The translations under genes and the position numbers were made by a program. The notes under the pieces are model-generated. The model was not told the DNA's origin and did no database searches. It saw only the letters and a program-made list of their open reading frames with translations. Shown here in pieces: positions 6,695 through 13,992 of a DNA stretch of 23,159 nucleotides. The DNA comes from UMGS172 sp045587185 (GTDB lineage Bacteria > Bacillota > Clostridia > Oscillospirales > Acutalibacteraceae): NCBI GenBank assembly GCA_045587185.1, contig JAZNBS010000021.1:1-23159 (forward strand), in the 5' to 3' direction. Every line of letters begins with the position of its first letter. Position 1 is the stretch's first letter.

Positions 6695-7189
6695 ATGAAG
6701 TTTTTGAAAAGTTTTATGTGCTTTGGTTTGGCATTAATGATGTCTCTGATGTTTGTGGGTTGCGGTAAAAAGGATGATGGAAAGGATATGATTTCCAACG
6801 GTTCGGACACCGCCAATAAGCCTGTTGAGTATCAGGACGGCGAGTACGAGGCGGCCGACGGCAAATATGATGACCAGGGTTATCGCGATATCGTCAGGGT
6901 CGTTATCAAGGACGGCAGACTTTATTCAGTTGACTGTGATGCCGATTACAAGGACGGAGGCACAAAAAAAGACCATTCGGAAAGCGGAAAGTATAATATG
7001 AAGGCGGGCGGTGCACAGTATGATTGGCATGAGGAGATTGCCTATTTTGAAAATCACGTTGTCAACAAAGGTCTGGAATCCATCCAACTTAAAAACGATG
7101 GTAAGACCGATACCATTACAGGCTGTACCATTGCCGTAAAAAATTACGTTAAACTTATCAAAGAGGCAATGGATAAGGCAAAAAAATAA
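6695..7189 (+). CDS. FMN-binding-domain lipoprotein, likely flavinylated (164 aa)
   Basis: An exported lipoprotein: signal peptide 1-22 with lipobox FVGC, giving lipidated Cys23, then a polar linker and one FMN-binding domain (about 46-160, as in RnfG and NqrC). The stretch D139-T-I-T142-G-C-T145 fits the ApbE acceptor pattern Dxx(S/T)GxT, so FMN is expected to be bound through a phosphoester at Thr145. The residue before that Thr is Cys instead of the usual Ala. AAAGGAG stands before the ATG and a TATAAT lies at 6638-6643, but no good -35 box is seen. The gene converges on apbE, the enzyme that would attach the FMN. Its likely role is electron transfer at the outer face of the membrane; its redox partner is not in the window. 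Confidence 0.88.
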   Translation: MKFLKSFMCFGLALMMSLMFVGCGKKDDGKDMISNGSDTANKPVEYQDGEYEAADGKYDDQGYRDIVRVVIKDGRLYSVDCDADYKDGGTKKDHSESGKYNMKAGGAQYDWHEEIAYFENHVVNKGLESIQLKNDGKTDTITGCTIAVKNYVKLIKEAMDKAKK

Positions 7190-7193
7190 AGAC

Positions 7194-7219
7194 AAGGGCG
7201 AACGCACAGGTTCGCCCTT
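7194..7219. terminator. Bidirectional terminator between the FMN lipoprotein gene and apbE
   Basis: A perfect 10-bp stem (7194-7203 with 7210-7219) with a six-base loop sits between two convergent genes. The minus-strand side is followed by the T run complementary to the A-rich end of the lipoprotein gene, so it should serve apbE best. Confidence 0.85.
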
Positions 7220-7221
7220 AC

Positions 7222-8220
7222 TTATTTTATATTGATAATAATATCTTGGCTCTGTGTTTTAGAATTCAACCCATCGGTCAGTATCAGTTTGCCGTCTTTA
7301 TCAATAAAAATCAATTCGGCACCGAACTGCTTTGCGAGTTCTTTTCCTTTTTCAACCCCCAATACGAGGCAGGCGGTAGAAAGCCCGTCGGCAATGCTTG
7401 ACAAATCCGTTACGACCGTCACAGCATAAAGTCCGTTTTCAGTTGGATGACCCGTTTTCGGGTCAATAATGTGGTGGTATATCCTGCCGTTTTGCTCGAA
7501 GAAACGCTGATAAACGCCTGATGTAACGGCGGTTTTGTCATTCATCATAACGGTCGCACAAAGTTCGTTTTGTTTTCCAAACGGTTTTTGGATACCCACC
7601 GAAAAATCTCCACCGTTCTTGTCACCCACAAGCAGGGTGTTCCCGCCAAGGTTTATTATAGCGCTTTTTACACCGTTTTTCTTAAGATAGACCTTGAGTT
7701 TGTCGGCAATAAAACCTTTGGCAATACCGCCAAGGTCAAGTTGCGCGTTGTTTTTTGCTGTAACATGGTTGCCGTACAAAATAATATTTTTGTAATTTAC
7801 TAACGGTAATAAAGTTTTGATTTCTGCATCAGAGGGTACTGTTTTTGAGTTGGTAACGTCCCAAAGTTCAACCAACGGTAAAACGGTGGGGTCAAACGCA
7901 CCGTTTGACTTTTCGGCAATGTCTAACGCAAATGCGAGAAGTTCTGCCGTGTCTTGGTTTATTTCAACAGGTTTGCCGTTTGAGTGGTTTATCCTGTAAA
8001 TGTCGCTGTTTTCCACAGTTCGGCTTAAAAGGTTTTCATATTTTTTGCAAAGTTTCATCGCGCCCGATAAAACACTGTCGTCCCCGTCATAAATGGTGAC
8101 TGTCACTACCGTGTCCATCATTATCTGTGTTGAAGATAGGGGATATATGTTGCGACTGCACGAGCAAAAACTGAAAACTATAATAGGCAAGACCAGAATC
8201 AAAGATATATATTTTTTCAT
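7222..8220 (-). CDS. apbE: ApbE FMN transferase, membrane-anchored (332 aa)
   Basis: It moves FMN from FAD to a Thr or Ser of a partner protein outside the membrane, using Mg2+. The N-terminus has a hydrophobic signal with Cys19 and Cys21; Cys21 after Ser is the more likely lipidation site. Family motifs are FDPTVLPLVELW (109-120), DLGGIAKG (162-169), INLGG (189-193), HHIIDPKTG (249-257) and TDLSSIADGLST (271-282), which holds the metal ligands. The length is typical. The ATG at 8220 is preferred: GTGAGG lies six bases upstream, whereas the in-frame GTG at 8232 is itself part of that ribosome binding site. The nearby FMN-binding lipoprotein carries the matching acceptor motif and is the obvious substrate. 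Confidence 0.94.
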   Translation of the reverse strand: MKKYISLILVLPIIVFSFCSCSRNIYPLSSTQIMMDTVVTVTIYDGDDSVLSGAMKLCKKYENLLSRTVENSDIYRINHSNGKPVEINQDTAELLAFALDIAEKSNGAFDPTVLPLVELWDVTNSKTVPSDAEIKTLLPLVNYKNIILYGNHVTAKNNAQLDLGGIAKGFIADKLKVYLKKNGVKSAIINLGGNTLLVGDKNGGDFSVGIQKPFGKQNELCATVMMNDKTAVTSGVYQRFFEQNGRIYHHIIDPKTGHPTENGLYAVTVVTDLSSIADGLSTACLVLGVEKGKELAKQFGAELIFIDKDGKLILTDGLNSKTQSQDIIINIK

Positions 8221-8299
8221 AGAGTACCTCACTTATAACATTTCTGGCGGTACATAAGTGTTGTCAAAAAATCAAGGCATCAAACATACTTTCAACAAT

Positions 8300-8328
8300 A
8301 TTATACACTTAAAAATGTTACTTGCCAA
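8300..8328 (-). promoter_or_regulatory. SigA promoter of apbE
   Basis: On the minus strand TTGGCA (8323-8328) and TATAAT (8300-8305) are 17 bases apart. It is the mirror image of the promoter at 8336-8364. Confidence 0.75.
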
Positions 8329-8335
8329 GAGAAAC

Positions 8336-8364
8336 TTGCTAAAAGCGGAATTTACGTGTATAAT
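8336..8364 (+). promoter_or_regulatory. SigA promoter of the NusG-II/Gx pair
   Basis: TTGCTA (8336-8341) and TATAAT (8359-8364) are 17 bases apart. The -10 box lies within GTGTATAATATTG, a 13-base word repeated in inverse orientation around the apbE -10 box. Confidence 0.75.
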
Positions 8365-8397
8365 ATTGGAAAAGCACGTTTTTTGGAGGTGATGGCC

Positions 8398-8730
8398 GTG
8401 GTTAAAAAGGGTGATATACTGTTGTCGGTGGCTTTTGTGTTGACGGCTGTGGTTATTCTCGTGTGTGCGTTTTGGCTCAAGACCGACGGGAAAAGGGCGG
8501 TCATCACGGTTGACGGAGAGGCTTTTGGCGAATATTTTTTGAGTGAGGACCAAGAGATAAAAGTTTCAACCGTTCTCGGTCAAAACACGGTGCAGATAAA
8601 AAACGGCAAAATTTCGGTCGTTTGGGCCGACTGCCCTGACCTTTACTGCGTTGAGCACATTGCTGTGGATTCGGTCGGTGAGACGGTGGTCTGTCTGCCT
8701 CACCGCGTTGTAATTGAAATAAAGGAGTGA
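8398..8730 (+). CDS. NusG domain II-like membrane-anchored protein (110 aa)
   Basis: This is a small exported protein with one N-terminal membrane segment (about 8-27) and a beta-rich NusG-domain-II-like domain outside. It is not the transcription factor NusG. The family signature is visible as ADCPDLYC (77-84) and VCLPHRVVIEI (98-108), with Cys79, Cys84 and Cys99 retained. Its biochemical function is unknown; it is frequently found with Gx, ApbE and FMN-binding genes, as here. The start GTG 8398 is favoured because GGAGG ends eight bases upstream; the ATG at 8392 would leave only two bases. Its stop codon overlaps the ribosome binding site of the next gene, which suggests coupling. Confidence 0.82.
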   Translation: MVKKGDILLSVAFVLTAVVILVCAFWLKTDGKRAVITVDGEAFGEYFLSEDQEIKVSTVLGQNTVQIKNGKISVVWADCPDLYCVEHIAVDSVGETVVCLPHRVVIEIKE

Positions 8731-8734
8731 CGGT

Positions 8735-9217
8735 ATGGCAAAAAGAACTGCTTACTACGGTTGTCTTTTAGGGCTTGCCGTCATCTGCGGGTACGTTGAA
8801 TTTCTAATACCCTTTGATTTTGGCATCCCCGGAATTAAATTGGGTCTTGCCAATATTGTGTCAATATATCTGCTTTATAAAAACGGTTTTTGGCAGGCTT
8901 TGGCGGTCAATACATCGAGGGTCTTGCTTTGCGGAATCCTTTTCGGCAACGCGATGAGTATTTTTTACTCCCTTTCGGGTGCAACATTGGCATTGACCGT
9001 TATGTATTTTATGAAAAAAGCGCCTGTGTTTTCAACGGTGGGTGTCAGCGTGGCGGGCGCAGTGGCGCACAACCTAGGTCAACTTTTGGCAGCAACCGTT
9101 GTTATAGGTTTTACGGCGCTCGTGTTTTATCTTCCGTTTTTGATAATCGCCGCTGTTGCCACGGGTTTTTTGGTCGGTCTTGGTGCAATGTATCTCATAA
9201 AGCGCGTCAAGTTGTGA
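8735..9217 (+). CDS. Gx-family (HepS/heptaprenyl diphosphate synthase component I-like) membrane protein (160 aa)
   Basis: A hydrophobic protein with about five membrane segments and the family motifs IPGIKLGLANI (31-41), TSRVL (60-64) and GAVAHNLGQ (108-116). Databases label such proteins heptaprenyl diphosphate synthase component I or Gx transporter; the fold resembles ECF substrate-binding subunits, so uptake of a small molecule is possible, but the substrate is unknown. AAGGAG seven bases before the ATG overlaps the end of the preceding gene. Its place in the same regulatory unit as apbE suggests service to the extracytoplasmic flavin system, for instance flavin or quinone supply; this is inference. 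Confidence 0.82.
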   Translation: MAKRTAYYGCLLGLAVICGYVEFLIPFDFGIPGIKLGLANIVSIYLLYKNGFWQALAVNTSRVLLCGILFGNAMSIFYSLSGATLALTVMYFMKKAPVFSTVGVSVAGAVAHNLGQLLAATVVIGFTALVFYLPFLIIAAVATGFLVGLGAMYLIKRVKL

Positions 9218-9223
9218 GGTATA

Positions 9224-9252
9224 TTGACTTTTCAGGGTGATTTAGTTATAAT
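9224..9252 (+). promoter_or_regulatory. SigA promoter of the glycosyltransferase pair
   Basis: TTGACT (9224-9229) and TATAAT (9247-9252) are 17 bases apart and begin six bases after the Gx stop codon. A seven-bp hairpin (9264-9270 with 9288-9294) lies in the leader and ends just before the ribosome binding site. Confidence 0.75.
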
Positions 9253-9308
9253 GAACGTGACTTTTGCCGTACGGTTTGGTCATAAAAACGGCAATGGGAG
9301 GAATTTTT

Positions 9309-10205
9309 TTGGAAAAGACAACATTAAGGCTTCAAACTATTCTTTATTATAACGAAAAAGAAAATCTTGAAAAATCGTTGGCAAGCGTTGCCAAGGCCGT
9401 TGAAACATCACGCAAAAAGGACGGATGCATTGAACATATTGATATTTGCTATGGTGATGCTTCGGCCAGCCCTATTTATACCGAGGCTGAAATTGAGGCT
9501 TATAACCAAAAGTACGGTGAATTTTTTCACCTTCAATATATGTTTTTCGGATTTAATTCGGGCACCTCAAAAGGTCAGAATATTATGTTCAAGACCTGCA
9601 AGGCAGAATTTCTGCTGGCAATGAACCCAGACGTCATTTTGTGCCCTGACTTTTTTGTGGAAATGATGAAACCGTATGAAACAAAGCAGGGTGTCGGTAT
9701 GGTCGAGGCAAGGCAATGTCCTCTCGAACATCCCAAAACCTTTGACCCCGTAACGGGTGAAGAGCCTTGGGGCGCAATGGCCTGTGTTATTATCCCGTCT
9801 GAGATTTTTGGAAAATTGGGCGGTCTTGATGAGAAAAACTTTTTTCTCTACTGTGACGATGTTGACTTTTCATACCGTTTAAGACTTAACGGATATAAGG
9901 TTATATATCAGCCCAGAGCGTTTGTCTATCACGCCAAGCGCATTGATGAAAAGGGCGGTGTTCAACCCACAAGCGCCGAACTTTATTACTCGGCCGAGGC
10001 GGCTTTGCTTATGGCCTATAAATATTCTGACGATGCAAGGCTTAAACGTTTCCTTGAACTCTTTGAAAAGGGAAGCGAGCAACAGCGCAAGGCGGCTGAG
10101 GAGTTTTACCGACGTAAAGCAAACGGTCTTTTGACCGAACGCCTTGACAAAAACCACAAAATAGCCTCATTTACCGAGTGGGGTTATTCCGAAAACCGTT
10201 ATTAA
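9309..10205 (+). CDS. GT2-type glycosyltransferase, rhamnosyltransferase-like (298 aa)
   Basis: A soluble GT-A-fold enzyme that transfers a sugar from a nucleotide donor. There is an N-terminal nucleotide-binding half (about 5-110), an NPD at 106-108 in the place of the DXD motif, and CDDVDFSYRLRLNGYKV (182-198), which matches the ED..R region of rhamnosyltransferase-like GT2 enzymes (WbbL group). The start is TTG 9309 with GGAGG seven bases upstream; a reading extended to 9264 would begin with another TTG inside the leader hairpin. No membrane segment is evident. The stop is 16 bases before the next glycosyltransferase, so they form an operon, probably for a surface polysaccharide. Donor and acceptor are unknown. 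Confidence 0.87.
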   Translation: MEKTTLRLQTILYYNEKENLEKSLASVAKAVETSRKKDGCIEHIDICYGDASASPIYTEAEIEAYNQKYGEFFHLQYMFFGFNSGTSKGQNIMFKTCKAEFLLAMNPDVILCPDFFVEMMKPYETKQGVGMVEARQCPLEHPKTFDPVTGEEPWGAMACVIIPSEIFGKLGGLDEKNFFLYCDDVDFSYRLRLNGYKVIYQPRAFVYHAKRIDEKGGVQPTSAELYYSAEAALLMAYKYSDDARLKRFLELFEKGSEQQRKAAEEFYRRKANGLLTERLDKNHKIASFTEWGYSENRY

Positions 10206-10221
10206 GGTCGGAGGGAAAACA

Positions 10222-11655
10222 ATGGCACAAAAGATTGACAGCACCAAAAACGCTCTGGTGAGAAAATATTATGAAACTCTGGCCCAAACCGTTGGAAAAG
10301 AAAACCTTGAAAGGTTTCTTTCGGGCAATATAACCTATCCTGAAGGCGCGCCTTTTCTTTCGGTTATAATGAGGACAAGAGGCAACCGCCCCGAGGCTTT
10401 AGCCGAAGTGTTGCTTTGTCTTTCAGGTCAGTCAGACCTCGATTTTGAAGTACTTATAATGGGTCACAACCTTGATGATGAGGGACGCGATGCCGTTAAC
10501 AATATTATTTGCGAGTTGCCCGATTATATGGAAGGCAAGGTACATCTGTGCGAGGTAATGGGCGGAAATCGAACTACTCCTTTAAACCAAGGCTTCAAGA
10601 CGGCACACGGACGTTATATCTCTATTCTTGACGATGATGACCTTGTGTTTGACAACTGGGTTGAGGCTTTTCATTCGCTTGAAGAAGATAATTCGGGCAA
10701 GATTTTCCACTCTTACTGTGCTTCGCAGGATTGGAAAATCGCCAAGAATGAAAACGGTGAGAACGTATTGACCTCGATTTCTCCTTTCAGGACGATATAC
10801 TGCACTCCTTTTGAATTTTTGGAGCAGTTGTCTACCAACCATTGCCCAACCTTCAGTCTTGCATTCCCGTCCTATATCTTCAATCAACTTAACATCTGTT
10901 TTGATGAGAAACTCACCACCACCGAGGACTGGGATTTTCTGATGAGATGTGCCTTTATCTGCGGTGTTGCCGATGTACACGAGGTGACGGGAATCTACCG
11001 TATGTGGGTTAACGCTGAAAGTTCGGCGACCTTGCACTCCAAAAACGAGTGGAAGAAAAACCACGCGTACATTCAGGATAAGTTTAGACAGAATGCCGTG
11101 CTTATTCCGTCCGCTGAGGTCGGCGGTCTTATGTATGATGCAGACTCCAACGGCGGTGACAATGCCAAGATAAGAGAGGTTATGGTGCTTGCCGATGACG
11201 GTTCGGGATTTGGCACGCACAAGCCGTTTAAACTTGAATTTATTTGCGAAAACGGCGTTTGGACTGCAAGATGCGTCAACACTACCAAGGTTAAAGGGAT
11301 TAAGGCCTTAAGGCTTGACCCAGTGGCATCGGGCACTGTAACCCTGACCGATTTTTCTGCAAAAGTGCTTGATGCAGACGGTTGCGAGGTCGGTTACAAG
11401 GTGCACAAACGTCGCACCAACGGTGTGTTCTTAAAGAACAGTGTTGTTTTTATGGGTGATGACCCACAGATAAGAATTGACCTTGAGAAACAGTCTGACC
11501 TCACGATGGCGGAGTTCTCGTTCAAAATTCTTTACGATGTTCCTGAAAAATTCTTCCGTTTCCCCATTTTGAAATACCTTGGCAAGCGTTGGCTGACTGC
11601 CTGCTACCGCAAATTCAGAACGCTTTCGTGGAAGATAACACATTTTGGGAAATAA
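10222..11655 (+). CDS. GT2-type glycosyltransferase with extra C-terminal region (477 aa)
   Basis: The N-terminal GT-A domain (about 44-270) begins LSVIMRTRGNRPEALAEVL and has an aspartate cluster ILDDDD (135-140) as the DXD metal/donor site and TEDWDFLMR (234-242) as the likely catalytic region. About 200 further residues (275-477) form a separate beta-rich region that I do not recognise, ending in a basic, aromatic stretch (about 450-477) that might touch the membrane. GGAGGG six bases before the ATG. Second gene of the glycosyltransferase operon, closed by a strong terminator. No flippase, polymerase or sugar-nucleotide gene lies nearby, so the pathway is not identifiable. Confidence 0.85.
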   Translation: MAQKIDSTKNALVRKYYETLAQTVGKENLERFLSGNITYPEGAPFLSVIMRTRGNRPEALAEVLLCLSGQSDLDFEVLIMGHNLDDEGRDAVNNIICELPDYMEGKVHLCEVMGGNRTTPLNQGFKTAHGRYISILDDDDLVFDNWVEAFHSLEEDNSGKIFHSYCASQDWKIAKNENGENVLTSISPFRTIYCTPFEFLEQLSTNHCPTFSLAFPSYIFNQLNICFDEKLTTTEDWDFLMRCAFICGVADVHEVTGIYRMWVNAESSATLHSKNEWKKNHAYIQDKFRQNAVLIPSAEVGGLMYDADSNGGDNAKIREVMVLADDGSGFGTHKPFKLEFICENGVWTARCVNTTKVKGIKALRLDPVASGTVTLTDFSAKVLDADGCEVGYKVHKRRTNGVFLKNSVVFMGDDPQIRIDLEKQSDLTMAEFSFKILYDVPEKFFRFPILKYLGKRWLTACYRKFRTLSWKITHFGK

Positions 11656-11696
11656 AAACTGCTCACTTTACCTTATCGCGTAAAGTGAGCAGTTTT
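11655..11696. terminator. Strong bidirectional terminator
   Basis: A perfect 16-bp stem (11655-11670 with 11681-11696) with a ten-base loop lies between the convergent glycosyltransferase and mnmA genes. The stem ends in AAAA/TTTT, which supplies a T run on both strands. Confidence 0.93.
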
Positions 11697-11699
11697 CTT

Positions 11700-12725
11700 T
11701 TAAATAATTATTCCGCCGCCAAGCACTGTATCACCGTCATACAAAACAACCGACTGACCGCTTGTGGCGGCACGCTGAGGCTTGTCAAATGTGATGCGGA
11801 CAGTACCGTCATAAACAAAGACAGTTGCAGGCTGTTCAACGTGGCGGTAACGGATTCGCGCCTTGCAACAAAACGTTTCGTCGGCGGTGGGAAAGGCCAC
11901 CCAATTAAAATCTTTTGCCAAAACGGACTTTGAGTATAACTCTTCATCCGAACAAAGCGTCACTTCGTTGGTTTCAACATTTTTAGAACCGACGTATGCA
12001 GGCTTGCCCAATGCAACGCCAAGCCCTTTGCGTTGCCCGACTGTGTAACGGATGATGCCTTGGTGCTGACCCAAAACATTACCGCTTGTATCGACAAAAT
12101 TGCCCTTTGGATAGGTTTTAGAAGTGTATTCCTCGATAACCTTCACATAATCACCGTTGGGAACAAAGCATATATCCTGACTGTCCTTCTTTTTGGCGGT
12201 TACAAGGTTCAAGTTTTCCGCAATCCTACGAATCTCGGCTTTGGAGTAATCGCCCAACGGGAACAAAACACGGCTCAAAACCTCTTGCGACAGGCTGTAA
12301 AGGAAATAGGATTGGTCCTTTTCCAAGGTCTTGGCTTTTTTAAGAAGAAATCGACCGTTTGAATTTTCCACCCGTGAATAATGACCCGTTGCGATAAAGT
12401 CACAACCGAGTTCTTTGGCCTTTTTCCACAATAAGCCGAATTTCAACTGTTTGTTGCAAACGACGCAAGGATTCGGTGTGTCACCTTTTTCGTATGACCG
12501 CACAAATTGGTCAATAACCGTTTGGCGGAACTCTTTCTGCATATCAAAAGCGTAAAAAGGTATCCCCAGTCGGTCGGCAACGGCTTTTGCATCGGCAACC
12601 TGCCCATCGGCATCGGGAAGCAACCGCATAGTTGCACCGATACATTGAAAGCCCTGTTCCTTTAAAAGATGTGCCGCAACCGATGAATCAACACCGCCGC
12701 TTAATGCCACAAGTACCTTTTTCAT
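11700..12725 (-). CDS. mnmA: tRNA-specific 2-thiouridylase MnmA (341 aa)
   Basis: It puts sulfur on uridine 34 of tRNAs for Lys, Glu and Gln in the cytoplasm, using ATP. The PP-loop SGGVDSS is at 9-15. The catalytic cysteines appear as Cys87 in TPNPCVVCNKQLKFG and Cys186 in DSQDICFVP, corresponding to C102 and C199 of the E. coli enzyme. The C-terminal beta-barrel is present, and at 341 residues the protein is slightly shorter than most homologues. Its start overlaps the nadA stop as ATGA, so translation is likely coupled. No cysteine desulfurase gene, a common neighbour in Firmicutes, is adjacent, so sulfur must come from elsewhere. Confidence 0.96.
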   Translation of the reverse strand: MKKVLVALSGGVDSSVAAHLLKEQGFQCIGATMRLLPDADGQVADAKAVADRLGIPFYAFDMQKEFRQTVIDQFVRSYEKGDTPNPCVVCNKQLKFGLLWKKAKELGCDFIATGHYSRVENSNGRFLLKKAKTLEKDQSYFLYSLSQEVLSRVLFPLGDYSKAEIRRIAENLNLVTAKKKDSQDICFVPNGDYVKVIEEYTSKTYPKGNFVDTSGNVLGQHQGIIRYTVGQRKGLGVALGKPAYVGSKNVETNEVTLCSDEELYSKSVLAKDFNWVAFPTADETFCCKARIRYRHVEQPATVFVYDGTVRITFDKPQRAATSGQSVVLYDGDTVLGGGIII

Positions 12726-13636
12726 CCCAACCTCAACATTTCGTCGATACTGTGCTTGGCCTTAAGACGTGTATCCTTGTCAAGCACGATTTCCTCGCCA
12801 CCAACACCGCGGAGAATGTTGTAAATCTCGGGCAAGGTGGTAAGTTTCATATCCTGACATATCAGCCTTGCCGACAGAGGATAAAACAACTTGTCGGGAC
12901 ACTCATACTGCATATACTCAACAATACTGTTTTCGGTGCCGATGATAAACTCTTTTTTGTCACTCTTTTTGGCATAGTTGATGATGGCGGTGGTACTGCC
13001 CACAAAATCGGCATATTTTACGACCTGCGATTTACATTCAGGGTGAACAAGCAGTTCGGCTTCGGGGTGGGCTTTTTTGGAGTTTACGGTTTCTGTCTCG
13101 GTGACCGATGCGTGATAAGGACAACCACCGTTGATGGTGATAATGTTTTTTTCGGGCAGTTTGGTTGCGATGTAAGAACCCAAATTGATGTCGGGAATAA
13201 AAATTATATCCTTTTCGGGCAGGGCTCGGACTATTTTCAAAGCCGATGCCGAAGTGACACAAACGTCACATACGGTTTTAAGTTCGGCGGTGGTGTTGAT
13301 ATAGGCAACAACCTTAGCGTTGGGATACTGTTCTTTGAGTTTAAAAATATCCGCAGGTGTCATCTGCTCGGCCATAGGGCAACCCGCACCGTTGGCTGAC
13401 AAATACACCGTCTTTTCTGGGGAAAGGATTTTGACGGTTTCGGCCATAAAACGCACACCGCACATAATAACGGTCTTTTGGGGTGCTTTGGCGGCCTGCT
13501 CGCTTAAGCCGAACGAGTCGCCCATAAAATCAGCAATCTCAATAACGTCGCGAGACTGATAAGCGTGCGCCAAAATGCACACGTCCTTTTCTTTTTTTAA
13601 GCGGAGTATTTCATCCTGCATTTCTCTGACGGTCAT
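12722..13636 (-). CDS. nadA: Quinolinate synthase NadA (304 aa)
   Basis: It condenses iminoaspartate with dihydroxyacetone phosphate to quinolinate in de novo NAD synthesis, with a [4Fe-4S] cluster. The three cluster cysteines are seen as Cys86 (GAGCPMAEQ), Cys172 (NGGCPYH) and Cys260 (LICQDMK). VHPEC (197-201) and GTENSIVEYM (233-242) are further family signatures. The length is typical for the compact class. AAGGAG stands seven bases before ATG 13636. nadB and nadC, often in the same operon, are not in this window; instead nadA is followed by mnmA. Confidence 0.96.
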   Translation of the reverse strand: MTVREMQDEILRLKKEKDVCILAHAYQSRDVIEIADFMGDSFGLSEQAAKAPQKTVIMCGVRFMAETVKILSPEKTVYLSANGAGCPMAEQMTPADIFKLKEQYPNAKVVAYINTTAELKTVCDVCVTSASALKIVRALPEKDIIFIPDINLGSYIATKLPEKNIITINGGCPYHASVTETETVNSKKAHPEAELLVHPECKSQVVKYADFVGSTTAIINYAKKSDKKEFIIGTENSIVEYMQYECPDKLFYPLSARLICQDMKLTTLPEIYNILRGVGGEEIVLDKDTRLKAKHSIDEMLRLG

Positions 13637-13671
13637 AACGCCACTCCTTTGTAAAGGGTATATACAAACGT

Positions 13672-13700
13672 ATTATACAACAAAATCACCGCAGTGTAAA
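13672..13700 (-). promoter_or_regulatory. SigA promoter of nadA-mnmA
   Basis: On the minus strand TTTACA (13695-13700) and TATAAT (13672-13677) are 17 bases apart, about 35 bases before the nadA ATG. No operator could be assigned with confidence. Confidence 0.7.
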
Positions 13701-13810
13701 GACTAAGAGACGATTTATTGATGAATTTACCATCGTATGGGTAGTTAAAGCCCAAGATTTGCAGTAAAGTGCGAAATTTAAAAAAATCGCAAAATTTTGG
13801 AAATTGGGTA

Positions 13811-13847
13811 TTGACATTATTGACAAACAGTTGTATAATCCTATAAT
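13811..13847 (+). promoter_or_regulatory. Two overlapping consensus SigA promoters of rpoBC
   Basis: Promoter one has TTGACA at 13811-13816 and TATAAT at 13834-13839 (17-base spacer). Promoter two has TTGACA at 13820-13825 and TATAAT at 13842-13847 (16-base spacer). All four boxes are perfect consensus and the start sites would be about eight bases apart. Confidence 0.88.
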
Positions 13848-13875
13848 GCCTAATCATGGGGTCTTATGCACCTAT

Positions 13876-13958
13876 TATTAAACCTTTGTAGAAAATAGTG
13901 CACAAAACGCCCGTGAATTTATGCGGTTTGACAACAATTTTGCAGTGTTGTCAACACC
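13876..13958 (+). ncRNA. Structured 5' leader of rpoB
   Basis: Two hairpins can be drawn in the leader RNA. The first pairs TGCAC and TATT near 13877-13887 with AATA-GTGCA near 13905-13914, with one bulge. The second has arms 13925-13936 and 13946-13958 that pair over 12 bp with one bulged base around a nine-base loop. Neither is followed by a T run, so they are not simple terminators; they may affect stability or translation. I do not recognise a known leader family. Confidence 0.4.
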
Positions 13959-13992
13959 CGTGCTTAAATAAGATAAGGAGTGATCAAAGCCT

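Larger units (their letters stand above)
13637..13992. other. 356-base regulatory gap between nadA and rpoB
   Basis: No credible coding frame is present. From left to right it holds the nadA ribosome binding site and promoter (minus strand), an AT-rich stretch (13701-13810), two overlapping rpoB promoters (13811-13847) and a leader of about 140 bases with two hairpins. In many Firmicutes rplJ-rplL or a small gene lies just upstream of rpoB; here neither is seen. Confidence 0.8.

Noticed and set aside
12632..13399. Plus-strand open frame (255 codons) across mnmA/nadA
   Set aside because: Antisense to two clearly identified enzymes; it crosses their boundary and has no family resemblance.
13637..13810. 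Small gene or NAD-responsive operator in the nadA-rpoB gap
   Set aside because: No frame with a start and ribosome binding site is convincing, and no clear palindrome overlaps the nadA promoter.
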